This document shows, piece by piece, positions 50,117-62,199 of a stretch of 64,000 nucleotides of DNA; position 1 is the stretch's first letter; every line of letters begins with the position of its first letter. The notes below the pieces were generated by a model, which was not told the DNA's origin, searched no databases, and saw only the letters and a list, made by a program, of their open reading frames with translations. A program made the position numbers and the translations under genes. The stretch spans positions 32,179,023 to 32,243,022 of the forward strand of contig CM057228.1 of NCBI GenBank assembly GCA_029891385.1. The letters are read 5' to 3'. Source of the stretch: Erythroxylum novogranatense (lineage: Eukaryota > Streptophyta > Magnoliopsida > Malpighiales > Erythroxylaceae).

Positions 50117-50415
50117 CTAGGATGCTGTTTTTTTTTATATCTCTAATTCCTTTTGCAGTTGCAGCATCTCTTGTTTGTTCAGTAGACATGTTAGGTAATG
50201 TTACTGAATTTGGTATCCATAAGAAAATTCACTTATTTATGATGCTTTATTTGGAGTAGTATGGTTCCTATTCATTAATGACAGATGCCTTTATCAGGTA
50301 ATTGCTATACAAATAGATTGATTGTTTACAGAAAACTTCTATCTTCTCTAATAAAACGAAATGTAAAATTGGTGTCAAATGTGAAGACAATTGAAAATGC
50401 TTTAGTATCCAAGTT

Positions 50416-52326
50416 TGTTACATCCCATCACCGATGGGAAGGGTAATTTGGTCATTTGGGATGGGCTAGGCGAGTGAAAATATATCTTGGCATGAACATG
50501 CATCATATAGCCTTTATAATTATATAAATGGTAATTTTTGCACATGCACATGATTGTACATGCATTCATGACATTTCCCGGCATATGGGTCTAATTGTAA
50601 TTTTGTGTGATTGATGTGATAATTGTGCTTGAAAAATTGATTTAGAGTAGTTTATATATGTTTTATATTTTTAGAGAATTTCAGGAATTTTCCTGAAATT
50701 TTTTGGGGTATTTTTTCGGACCGAAAAAATTGCCAAGAGGCAGACTGATGGGATTTTCGGTACCGAAAATTTCTGTCTAATGACACTGGATTATTAGATA
50801 TATTAATTTGGGATTGTAATTAGAGCCATTGGATTGATTTGAACCTGTTTTGGGAATATCTTTTTCGTACGACATCCGATTGACCTGATTCTTGAAACAT
50901 CGGATTCGTGAAACTTTGAATTTCACTTATTTGTGAAATTGGGAATTTTGGAGCCAAAATTGATGGGTATTGGTTAGGTCGAAGTGAGGGGATTGGGTAA
51001 TGATTTTTTTGATCCATTTTTTTATTAATAATTGGACCTATAGAGGTCCAAATTAAGCGATTTTGATGTCTATGAGTTTTTAATGTTTAGAGGAAATTTT
51101 TGTAACGGAAATTTGTGAAATAGGGCCGAGAATGTCACAAATATGCATTGTACACATCTAAATTGCTACATGTGCATTATTTAATATTTCTGATTGTGCA
51201 TTTGGTAATATGTGATTATTGTGATTGTTATAGAGGCACAGTTAAAACGTCATTCCACGGACGTTGTCGAGACTTCCCGGCATTAGCTCGGAAGCCATTG
51301 GTGAGTAACCTAGATGGTTTCTCAGTTATTAATTGTTTATATTTTGCACTTATAACACTGGGGAAAATAATGGTGGGCTTTGCGTTTGTTTATGCCGGGT
51401 TTTGGACCGAAGGTGTCCGATGTATTGGAAGATCATGACATAGAAGTGCTATATGTGATTTGGAATGTGATTAATTGTGACTACTTGTGTGAATGTGGTA
51501 ATTTGGGACCGAATATGATGTGGGCTTTGCTTTATATTGCCATGTGCATTCCATGCATAATGCATGATCAGTAATTGGCAGTTGTGACCGGAGCAGCCAC
51601 TGAGAGCTTAAATCCCAACGTATTTGGGCCTCGAGCCCACAGTACTTCACAGCCTCAGGCTCAACGATTAATGCGCCCTTATTGAGACAGTTTAGGCGCT
51701 CGGTCACAATAACGAAATAAATTAGAAAAAGGATCGCATACGCATTACATATGCATTTGATTAAATGTTTTTGATTGAGTGAAAGTTAAATTGCCTTGTG
51801 TTCATGTGAATGACCATGTGATACTTCTGAATGAGCTATTATGCTGTAATTTTGTTATACTTGACAATGCATAAATTGGGTGAACCATCGATGATGGTTC
51901 CTCACTGAGTTCGCAAACTCACCCGAAATTGCAAATTATTTTTCAGGACCGAGAGAGTAGACTCCTAGCTCCAGAGAGACTTTTCCTGCCGTGTAGATCG
52001 TGTTGCCAAGAGAATTCATGGCTCACAGGTCGGTCAGCTGGGATCTTTTGAGGATGACCTAGTTAGACATTTTGTATTAGATTTCTTTTGGAGTAGTGTA
52101 CAGACAGTGAAAAACAGACAGATGTGTAAATTACTGTTCTTAATGATATGAAATGAGAAAAAAAATTATGGTTTCAAAAATTAGTGGTTTTCAGTATTGA
52201 TACTTTATGATTTGATGTCATGTGAGGTATAGTAGTGATTGTTTGTAGTTCACCCTTATCGTAGGATATGTATCGGAACGACCTATGGGCGTCCCGGTGT
52301 ATACCCTATGATAAGGGGGTGCTACA
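50416..52326 (+). mobile_element. Solo LTR, Tekay-type (1911 bp short form)
   Basis: Runs TGTTACATCCCATC to GGGGGTGCTACA with perfect 5-bp duplications AAGTT (50411-50415, 52327-52331). The first about 350 bp and the last about 1.5 kb match the 3.8-kb LTR at 57871-61689 (for example CGATTGACCTGATTCTTGA at about 50877 and 60287, and GACTTCCCGGCATTAGCTCGGAAG at about 51270). The middle about 1.9 kb of that LTR is absent here. It contains the stem-loop TGAGTT-CGCA-AACTCA at 51906-51921. Confidence 0.95.
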
Positions 52327-52634
52327 AAGTTAGATGGTGAGTTTATCTCCACTTTAATTCTAAATCTAGATAATATCATATTAATTTATCCCTTAATTTT
52401 TTTTATAAACAAATTCAATAATTATCACTGTGCTACTGATTTCTATAGGTAAATTGATTCGGTATTCATTTCAAAGTTAGGATGTCAAAAATGAGATCAG
52501 TTTTTGAAATGATAATCACTTACAGTTTGACAATAGACTTGGACAATATGACTTTACGCTTGAAATGCACATAATTTCTAAAATTTTAGGGAAAAGCCTT
52601 CTGTTTTGCTTCTGAAATCAATTTATGTTAACTT

Positions 52635-54248
52635 TATTAGAAAACCAGGTTGAAATCTTATCCCAACCGCAGCGGAACAATCACGAAACTTTTTCGTGAT
52701 TTTTGATTTCCCAAAAACTAAGATTTATTTAATTCTATAAAATGATCAACATAAATTATAATAAAGCGGAAATTTAATTCGTACCTTATTCTAAAACTTG
52801 ATCTTTGACTTATTGTATCCCTCGAACTGTTCCAAAAAGTGATTTGTCTTAACTATTGTAACCGCACAAGTGTCTGGCCTCTAACAGTATCCACAAAATT
52901 TGATGAGAGAACTCTGTAATTCTTACAAAGGGGGTTATGCAAGAAGTACTAGTTTCATAAAGTTTAAGCCTATTTATAATCAGATTTGGACATTTTAGTA
53001 ATCTAATTAAAATTAAATTCTAATTTCAATCAAACTTTATTTAGAATTACAAATAATTCTAATTAAATACTAATTATGCCCATATAAGATTTACTATCTC
53101 ATATTGATCCTTATTTATTAAATATCTTATATTTAATCGTAAAGTTTCTCAAACTTTACAGTCAAGCCCAACTTGATTATATTAACATTGCTCTCTTCAA
53201 CTAATTCTATATGTGAGACGCATTAGGTTCCCAAATATGTTGGCAATGATTATAAAATTTAATTTTAATTCATAATTAAAATTAGATAAATTAAAACACA
53301 TTTTAATTTATCTTTAATTCTCCAATTAAACAATTTATAATCATAGATAAAGATTGGCGACTAGCAATGCATTATGACCACTCAAATATTTAGAAATGTC
53401 AAAGTAGTTTTGACTAACCTTTCTATGCATAATTGTTTCATATAATTCAATCATTTCATCATACAATGTTTCGATTAGACATAGAACATGAAATTAATGT
53501 CTACTCTATTTTGAGTCTAATCATATTAGTTCTCTGCCATTAGTTGTCGATTCAATTAATGACATTTGTAAACTATTTACAAAGTATCATTTCACCTTGA
53601 TCAAGGATTTCTTGAATTAATACTAATTAAGAACAACGAAACATTCTCCCTAATAACTTTAGGGTAATGAATCCTATCTTGATCACTCAGTTATCTCCAT
53701 ATAGTTCATGCTACATCCGATGACTATCGATTAAACGAGCTATGATTAAATAGATCATAATAGTATCCAAAACATAGCAATCCTTATACAAGATAACTTT
53801 AATGACCTCAAGTCAAAGGATCACTTATACAATCATCACAATGAGAATTCCATAGACATATAAGTAATGTTTAAAATAGATTTCTCATATCGATCTATTC
53901 AATGAACTTGTTCTCTAGCAAGCACCTACACATTTGTTTAAATATCTCTATACTTTAGCATATAAGATCGTCTACTTCCTTCATAAGGAAAAACAAAACA
54001 TGTACTAGTCTTTTTACGTTCTATTAATGTCCAATATTAATAGAACAATGACTAGGAACATTTAGGAATAATACATAAATGCAATATGAATCTCATAATT
54101 ATAATCTCATTATAATTTTATTTGCAATATACAATTATTCCGTGGAATTTATCATATACATCTAAATATGTACAAGATAAAGAATGTCTTTAAATAATTT
54201 GTCACTAAACTACAACCAAAATGATTGACTGTAGGGCATAAATCAACA
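52635..54248 (-). mobile_element. Solo LTR, second LTR family, copy C (1614 bp)
   Basis: Minus strand runs from TGTTGATTTATGCCC (54248) to TTTTCTAATA (52635), homologous to copy B throughout. Flanks read AAATT before and AAGTT after (element sense), 4 of 5 matching. The expected terminal CAACA has become TAATA, consistent with C-to-T decay. The reverse of TATAAATAGGC at about 52970 marks the promoter. Confidence 0.78.
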
Positions 54249-54963
54249 AATTTGAGAATGTATAAAATTGCTTAGATCTACGATAGATAATTAATTTCAA
54301 AATATTCTTTTAAAAATCCCTGATTTTAATTACTTATTCATGTTTTAGAAACCTATAAATAATTCAGGTTTTGTTCAAAATGTCATCGCCATATCTTTCA
54401 TTTGTTGTATTTTAATTGTACTTATATTGTATCTACTTGTAAAACTAACATTTTGAAACTTGAACCTTGAGACGAGGCAATTTCATTAGTTGTCACCAAG
54501 CAACACACTTAGGAGAAGAAACCTCAAAGTATAACTTTCCTGAATAGATTTGAAGTAAGTTCTCTTGCTCTGTTGGTTTAAGTATGTTATAAAATTTTTG
54601 TCACAAATTTTGCAATTTAAGTTGTTTTAGGCAGCTTATAACATCCTAAGTGAATCTCACATTGATCTTTTAACCAAAAATGCAGTCGTAACATTTCTTT
54701 ATATTGAGTTTACCATTTGTCACTGTCATTATTGGCGATTCAGGGTATGTATCACTCTAAAAATCACCAGACCATATTTAGTAACTTCAGAGTTCGATAT
54801 TGTGATATTTATTATACATATCTTCATTTCTACTTGTGGCTATGTGGAGAACTTTGTGATGTACTTTGTCCTAACTAAACGTTCGACATCTCTATATATG
54901 TCTCTTTCTGCATATGTCTATGTATTGTGTAAGATGACATCTCTGTTTAGAAAATTTAACAGA
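54249..54963. other. Intergenic DNA, no gene recognised
   Basis: 715 bp between two LTR insertions, with no coding similarity seen. Confidence 0.5.
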
Positions 54964-54968
54964 TAATA

Positions 54969-55614
54969 TGTAACATCCCATCTCCCATAGGAAGGGTTTA
55001 TTGGTAATTTGGGACGGGTTAGAAGTATTAAATTATAACTCGGCATGAACATATATCGTATAGCCTCTATAACTGATGATTGTTTTGCACATGCACATGG
55101 TATACATGCATTCATGACATTTCCGGCATAAGTGTCTAATTGTGATATTTTGTGAAATATATGTGAAAGTTGTATTTGGAAAATTATTTGGAGTGCGCCA
55201 TAAATTGTTTTCTATTTTTAGGAATTTATGGGAATTTTTCTGAAAATTTTAGGGTTCTTTCCTAATCGAAAAATTCAATCGATCGATCGAGTGAGCCTTT
55301 TGTCTTGAAAAGGATTGCTTAATGGCATGAGATTAGTGGATAAATGAGGTTAGGATATTATTTTAGTTCCATGATTAGATCTTAATTGGGATTAGTGTTT
55401 AATTAATTAGGATTAGTTGAGAAATTGTATTTTATTCCATTTAAAGCCAAGTGTCCCTTTTTAATTAATTGGTTTTGTCTTCTTTCATCATCATCCACGA
55501 CTTTTCCTCCTTGTTATACTTAAAAATACATTTTGGAAAGCTTTGGAAAGCTATTCTTCCTTCTCATCCGAAATTGCCATCTCCTTCAATTGTGTTTTCC
55601 TTCTTTGACTCTTT
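54969..55614 (+). repeat. Truncated 5' LTR of the Tekay element
   Basis: Corresponds to 57871-58520 with about two dozen differences by eye over roughly 650 bp, clustered around 55240-55310. Similarity stops abruptly after CTTTGACTCTTT at 55614. Confidence 0.95.
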
Positions 55615-55620
55615 ACTCCT

Positions 55621-57870
55621 TGGCTGGATCAGGTGATATTTTTGGGACATTTAGTGACTGGAGAGGGTATTCAGGTGGATTCGAGTAAGGTTGAGGCAGT
55701 GCTGAAGTGGGAGGCTCCTAGGAATGTGCTGGAGATTCGGAGTTTCCTCGGATTGGCTGGTTATTACCGGAGGTTTGTCGAGGGGTTTTTATTGATCTCA
55801 GCCCCTTTGAAAAAACTTCTGAGGAAGAATGTACCATTCAGATGGAGTGAGGAGTGTCAGAGGAGCTTTAAGGAGCTGAAACATCGGTTGACTACTGCAC
55901 ATGTGTTGGCTATTCCATCTGGGATTGAAGGATTTGTGGTATACAGTGATGCATCGCATCAGGGATTGGGGTGTGTTCTGATGCAGTACGGTAGAGTCAT
56001 TGCCTATGCCTCGAGACAGCTGAGGTCTCACGAGGTAAACTATCCTGTTCATGATTTGGAGTTAGCTGCAGTAGTGTTTGCTTTGAAGATTTGGAGGCAT
56101 TACCTGTATGGTGAGACTTTCCAGATCTTCACTGACCATAAGAGTCTGAGGTATTTACTGAGCCAGAGAGAGTTGAATTTGAGACAGAGGAGATGACTTG
56201 AGTTGTTGAAGGACTATGACTGTACTATTTAGTATCACCCTGGGAAAGCCAATGTAGTGGCAGATGCTCTGAGTAGGAAGTCGCATACTAGTACAGCTCA
56301 GATTCAGGCAATGAGGTTGCCTAACTTGATTCAGTTGAGGGCTTTGAATGTTCAGATGAATCTAGAGCAGGATGGAGTGTTATTGGCTACTTTGAAACTG
56401 AGACCGATGCTACTGGACAAGATCAGGAGAGTTCAGGACAAGGATCCTATTATGGTGAGACTGATTGAGAAAGTAAAAGCTGATTTGAGTTCTGAGTTTG
56501 ACTTGAGAGATGAGAATTTATGGATAGGGCAGAGGCTTTGTGTGCCTGATGTGGATGACTTGAGGAAAGAGATATTGGAGGAGACTCATATGGCCACATA
56601 TGCTATGCATCCTGGTACTACCAAGATGTATAACACTCTTAAGCAACATTTCTGGTGGCCTGGCGTGAAAAAGCAAGTAGCGGAGTATGTATCTAGATGT
56701 TTGACGTGCCCGAAGTTAAGGTGAGCACCGTGCTCCAAGGGGAAGCTTCATTCGTTGCCCATTCCGGAGTGGAAATGGGAACGAATTACCATGGATTTCA
56801 TTATGGGTTTGCCTAGGACACCGAGGCAGCATGATGCTATTTGGGTCATAGTGGACCGGTTGACTAAATCGGCCCATTTCTTGCCAGTGAGGGAGAACAA
56901 TACCATGGATCAGTTGGCCCAGAAGTATGTGGTAGAGATAGTGAGACTGCATGGGGTCCCAGTGTCGATAGTGTCTGACAGGGATCCTAGATTTACTTCG
57001 AGGTTCTGGCAGAGTTTGCAGTCTGCTATGGGTACTAGGCTGAATTTCAGTATAGCATTTCATCCTCAGACAGATGGGCAGAGTGAGAGGACTATTAAGA
57101 CTGTTGAGGATATGCTTCGGGCATGCGTATTGGAGTTCAGAGGAGCATGGGATCAGTATCTAGCCCTGATTGAGTTTGCATACAACAATCATTATCACAG
57201 TAGCATCGGGATTGCACCATATGAGGCACTGTATGGGCGACCGTGTAGATCGCCTTTGTATTGGGATGAAGAGGGTGTGAGGATGATTGAGGGTCTGGTG
57301 ATTCGGGATCTTGTTGATAAGGTGAAATGATTGAAGTCGCATCAAGCGCGCTCGGGATAGATGTAAGAAGAGTTATGTGGATCAAAGATAGAGGAAATGG
57401 AGTTTAATGTGGGCGACAGAGTATTCTTACGGGTGTCACCGTGGCGTGGTGTACTGAGATTCGGCAAGAAGGGCAAGTTAAGCCCTAGGTACATTGGTCC
57501 GTATGAGATTGTCGAGAGGTAAGACCATTGGCATATAGGTTGGCATTCAAGTGAGATGTCTCGATTGCATGATGTGTTTCATGTTAGTATGCTCCGACGG
57601 TGTCGATCGATCCGACCCATGTGATTCCAAATCGAGAGATTGGGGTGTCTAGTAATCTGAGTTATGTAGAGGAGCCGATACTGATTATGCAGTCACAGGT
57701 GAAACAGTTGAGGAATAAGAGTATTCCTTTAGTGAAGGTTCTTTGGAGGAACCACTCGACTGAGGAAGCTACCTGGGAGACCGAGGAGCATATGAGGAGA
57801 CAGTATCCTCATCTTTTCGATCAACCAGGTAAGAATTTCGCGGACAAAATTTTTATTAGGAGGGGAGAAT
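55621..57870 (+). pseudogene. Tekay pol remnant: end of RT, RNase H, integrase, chromodomain
   Basis: Starts mid-RT at [10 protein letters not shown] (55621). RNase H includes [20 protein letters not shown] and ends VADALSRK (near 56275). The integrase zinc region is HPGTTKMYNTLKQHFWWPGV plus C..CP, and the core runs MDFIMGLP...FTSRFW...TDGQSERT (near 56790-57090). The integrase tail includes EFNVGDRVFLRVSPWRG (near 57400) and SPRYIGPYEIVER (near 57480). The chromodomain reads VKVLWRNHSTEEATWETEE (near 57735). Stops at 56194-56196 (family W) and 56230-56232 (family Q), further stops near 56722 and 57328-57370, and a frame change before the chromodomain show decay. With no gag, protease or RT palm it cannot move by itself. 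Confidence 0.93.
57855..57870 (+). promoter_or_regulatory. Polypurine tract of the Tekay element
   Basis: TTAGGAGGGGAGAAT immediately precedes the TG of the 3' LTR. Confidence 0.85.
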
Positions 57871-60800
57871 TGTAACATCCCATCTCCCATAGGAAGGGTT
57901 TATTGGTAATTTGGGACGGGTTAGAAGTATTAAATTATAACTCGGCATGAACATACATCGTATAGCCTCTATAACTGATGATTGTTTTGCACATGCACAT
58001 GGTATACATGCATTCATGACATTTCCGGCATAAGTGTCTAATTGTGATATTTTGTGAAATATATGTGAAAGTTGTATTTGGAAAATTATTTGGAGTGCGC
58101 CATAAATTGTTTTCTATTTTTAGGAATTTATGAGAATTTTTCTGGAATTTTTCGGGGTTCTTTCCCGGACCGAAAAATTCCAACTGACTGACTGAGTGAG
58201 CCTTTTTGTACTGAAAAGGATTGCCTAATGGCATGAGATTAGTGGACAAATGAGGTTAGGATATTATTTTAGTGCCATGATTAGAGCTTAATTGGGATTA
58301 GTGCTTAATTAATTAGGATTAGTTGAGAAATTGTATTTTATTCCATTTAAAGCCAAGTGTCCCTTTTTAATTAATTGGTTTTGTCTTCTTTCATCATCAT
58401 CCACGGCTTTTCCTCCTTGTTATACTTAAAAATACATTTTGGAAAGCTTTGGAAAGCTATTCTTCCTTCTCATCCGAAATTGCCATCTCCTTTAATTGTG
58501 TTTTCCTTCTTTGACTCTTTCCTTTTTCTCCCATATAAGTTCCACTTGTTCTTTTGCTTGCTCCCTCTTCCTTCTCATGTAAAGCTAGCTCACACCTTGG
58601 GTTGATGATGAACTTTGTTATGCTTATGAAAACCGTGGGTGAGGTTTGAAAAAAAGAAGTTGGTGAGAACTTGAAGATTTGAGGAAGGTAGAGCTTGCAA
58701 CTTGTTTGGTGAGTATTGATGGTTGCTTTCCTTCTTTTGGTAGTTAGAAGCCATTATGGGAAGCACTTATGCATTTATTTCATGATGATAAGGGTAGGTT
58801 TGAATGGGTGTAAATGTATGCTTGTGTATAGATGAATGAATGACTATAGTTCCATTGATTTTGGCTTGGTTTGGATTGAGTTTTGCAAGGTTAGGTGAAT
58901 GGAAAACTTAGGAAGATAATATGTGTAGGTGCTGCCACTTATGCTCTATTATATAAGTATATGTTGTGATGAAATTGTGGTTGATTTAGAGGTATAAATG
59001 GATGCTTAGTGATGTGTTAGTGATGTTAGAAGTGATAGGAGTTTGGTTGTTGATGTAAGCTGGAAAATTGTTATTGACCCTATTGCAATGTTTTGATCAT
59101 AACTAATTGTGTAGGTGTGCAAATGAGGTGAAGTTTGTGCCCAATAAAACTTTGGGATGTTGGCTTCAACTTTGTGTGAAATAGGTGGTGTTAAATTGTA
59201 ATGTTAGAAGGGTGAATTTTTGCATGGAAAGTTTCTGTTTGTAGGGTCTGTAAACAGTACCCGCATATATGACCTGATTACTTTGTTGATTTTTCTAAAT
59301 TAATTGAGATGGAATTAAGGAAAATAGTCTTCATGAGAGTTGAAACCTACATTGTTAGCTTTCCATTTCCACTGATCTTGTAATTTTTATATCAGTATAT
59401 TGGGAGTTATGCATTGTGGCATGTTGACTGATTTTCTGTCATTTGAGGAAACCTAGCCTAATTGTCGATTTTGTGAACATGCGGATTAGAAGCAATTTTT
59501 AGCAATTTATGTGGACTGAATTGGTGTGAGTGATCTTCTGAAAAGTTGTAAAGGAAGAAATTATCTTGAAATTTATATATGACATGTAATTTTTGAAGGT
59601 CAGATTTGGGAGTTATGATTTTGCAAAAACTGAACCTAAACTAGGTTGTGAATGGCTGATCATGACAGTAGCATCCATAACAGTTTTGAAAGTGTTAGAA
59701 ATCGAATTGGAGTTTGAGTTCTTCATGAAAATTGAAGTTTGAGATCTTATCTTTTCAGGGATGTAAGGTAGTGAATTTTGTGACTTTTTTGCTAAGATAA
59801 TTACTGTTTGGAAAATTACTGTCCAGATTGGTTGATTTCAGTAGGCAGATTCTTTGTGGAATTTTTTGACCTTGTTAGCAAGTGAATTTGATTTTGGGTT
59901 GTTCATGAAAGTTGTAGATAACATTGTTATCTTACTGCCTTAATTATTGTGTAATTGTTGACTGAAGAATCAGAGAGTTATTGAATTTGCAATGTACTGC
60001 CCTGTTTTGATAGGTTTTGAGTGGGCGGTAGGTTTGATTGGATTTTTGACACCATTAAGGGTGAAATTGATTTTTATGGTCTTCTTGAGAATTGTAGAGG
60101 GTTTCATGATCTTTCCAATGAGATATAGTTGGTAATTTTCTGAATTGTGTGCAATGAGTTATTGGTGTTGAAAGTTGGCTTGAAATCAGGAAAATAAAGA
60201 AGGGAATAAGGGTTATGTATATATAGATATTAAGTGTTTAATTTGAATTTTGGTTTCTTTTGTCAATTTTTTTTCCTTCCGACGTCCGATTGACCTGATT
60301 CTTGAGGCATCGGATTTGTGACATATTGAATTTTATTTTGTGAGAAATTGGAAATTTTTAGACGAGAAATTGACGTGGACCCGGGTAATTGTTCTATGAT
60401 CACTGTTTTATTTATTTTTGGATCGATTGAGGTCCAAATTGGGTGCTGTCAGTGGCTATAGTTTTCTAATTTTAGATGAAATTTTTATTATAGAAAAATT
60501 TTGGATTAGGGCCGGGAATACCATGAACCTGCATTATACACGTTTTAATTATCTCATGTGCATTGGTTGATATTTCTAACTATCCAGTTGGTAACGTGTC
60601 CTTATTTTAATTGTTATAGAGGCACAGTTGGAACGTCATCCCATGGACGTTGCAGAGACTTCCCAGCATTAGCTCGGAAGTTATTAGGTGAGTAACCTAG
60701 ATGGTTCCTCGATTAGTAAGTATTTATAATTCTGCACTTATAACTCTGTGGAGAATAATGGAGGGACGATTGTGTTTGTTTGTGCTTGGATTGCGGACCG

Positions 60801-61689
60801 GAGGTCCGACGGATTGTGAGATTCTAACATAGAAGTGCTATATGTGATTTTCATGTGGTTACTTGTGAGTGACTTGTGTGAATATGTTGAATTGGGATCG
60901 GTTATGATGTTGGTTTTGTTTTATTTGGACATTTGCATTCATGCATAATTGCATGATCAGTAATTGACAGTTGTGACCAGAACAGCCAACGAGAGCTTTA
61001 AGCTCAACGTGATTGGGCCTTGAGCCCATAGTGATTCAGAGCCTAAGGCTCACCGTTTAATGCGCCCTTAATGGGACAGTTTCAGGCGCTCGGTCACAAT
61101 AACGTAATAAATTGGAAAAAGAGTCACATACGCATTTCATGTGCATTTGAATTGGTTCTTTTGACTGATATCGTATTAATCATGTGGTACTTCTGAATGT
61201 GTCTTAGTGAAATAACTGTATGTATCTGTGATATACTGTGTATATGCATGAATTGGGTGAACCATCGATGATGGCTCCTCACTGAGTTCGCAAACTCACC
61301 CAAAATTGCAAATTATTTTTCAGGACCGAAAGAGTAGACTTATAGCTCCAGAGGGACTTTTCCTGCCGTGTAGATTGAGTTGGCAAGAGAAGTCATGGCA
61401 CACAGGTCGGTCAGCTGACACTTTTTGAGGGATGACCTAGCTAGCCTTTTTGTTTGATTTCCTTTTGGAGTAATGTACAGAACATACCAGTTGTGTAAAT
61501 TTGCTGCTTTGAGGTTATGAAATGAGAATTTATGGTTTCAAAAATTAGTGGATTTCATATTAATGCTTTATGATTTTTGATGCCATGTGGAGTGTTAGTG
61601 ATTGTTCGTAGTGCACCCTTATCGTAGGGTGTGTGTCGAAATGACCTACGGGCGTCCCTGTACATATCCTATGGTAAGGGGGTGCTATA
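57871..61689 (+). repeat. 3' LTR of the Tekay element (3819 bp)
   Basis: The long form of the LTR. Beyond the ends shared with 50416-52326 it holds an extra block (about 58200-60230) containing degenerate repeats of a module like TCATGAAAGTTGTAGA...TCTT (near 59330, 59720, 59905, 60080). It contains the conserved GACTTCCCAGCATTAGCTCGG block near 60658 and the stem-loop 61283-61298. Confidence 0.93.
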
Positions 61690-61694
61690 TAATA

Positions 61695-62135
61695 CATCAG
61701 GTATAAATGGTTGTACTTATTAAAAAGCAAACTCACTTTTGTGGACATTTGGAGATTAACGTGTGTGGCTCCAAATATGTGCTTAATAGTTTAGAATTGT
61801 AGGTGTCAAAGTTCGAGTGTTGTTTTATTTATGTTAATACACAGGTATTAGAAGGTGTCAAACTTTTAATGTTAATTTGTTATATTTAAAACACATATAG
61901 GGGACACTTGTCATTCCATCTATTTACTAATTGTCTTCTATGTTTGTTAATGTCGGTTAAAAACGTCTATATAAAGGCTAGTTTTCATATATTGTAATTT
62001 ATAAATCAAGTGAAATAAAAAGTGTGTGCAACGTGTGAGAAAAAAAAGTCGTAGCTCTTGAGAAAAGAACAAAAAAAATATTGAGTGAATATTTTTCATA
62101 TTTTATTTAGAGCCTATCAAACTTCCGACAAGTGG
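61695..62135 (+). mobile_element. Probable 5' LTR of a second copia element (left end not defined)
   Basis: A TATA-like CTATATAAAGGC near 61969 and the sequence ending TTCCGACA, followed by AGTGGGATCAGAATA (a decayed tRNA-Met-type primer-binding site at about 62133), mark the end of a 5' LTR. Possible starts are TGTGTGG (61761), TGTCAAAG (61804) or TGTCAAAC (61856). No second LTR is in the window. Confidence 0.6.
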
Positions 62136-62199
62136 GATCAGAATAAAGGTTTGTTTGTTCATAAATTGGTGAAACAACGGCCAACTTGATCCAGCCTTA

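Larger units (their letters stand above)
48977..50410. other. Unique DNA between two solo LTRs
   Basis: Contains a tandem duplication (49223-49443) and an exon-like minus-strand frame (49973-50116), both listed separately. Nothing else recognised. Confidence 0.5.
54969..61689 (+). mobile_element. Internally deleted Tekay-clade chromovirus (Ty3/gypsy)
   Basis: The full element span is defined by perfect duplications TAATA (54964-54968, 61690-61694). It begins TGTAACATCCC and ends GGTGCTATA, probably decayed from GCTACA. Order: 5' LTR remnant (54969-55614), deletion junction, RT C-terminus onward (55621-57870), polypurine tract, full 3' LTR (57871-61689). The rest of the 5' LTR, primer-binding site, gag, protease and most of RT are missing. 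The long LTR and a C-terminal chromodomain followed by the polypurine tract fit Tekay/Del. Confidence 0.95.

Noticed and set aside
51148..51438. 96-codon frame with a hydrophobic N-terminus
   Set aside because: Lies inside a solo LTR; the homologous LTR at 57871 does not keep the frame open.
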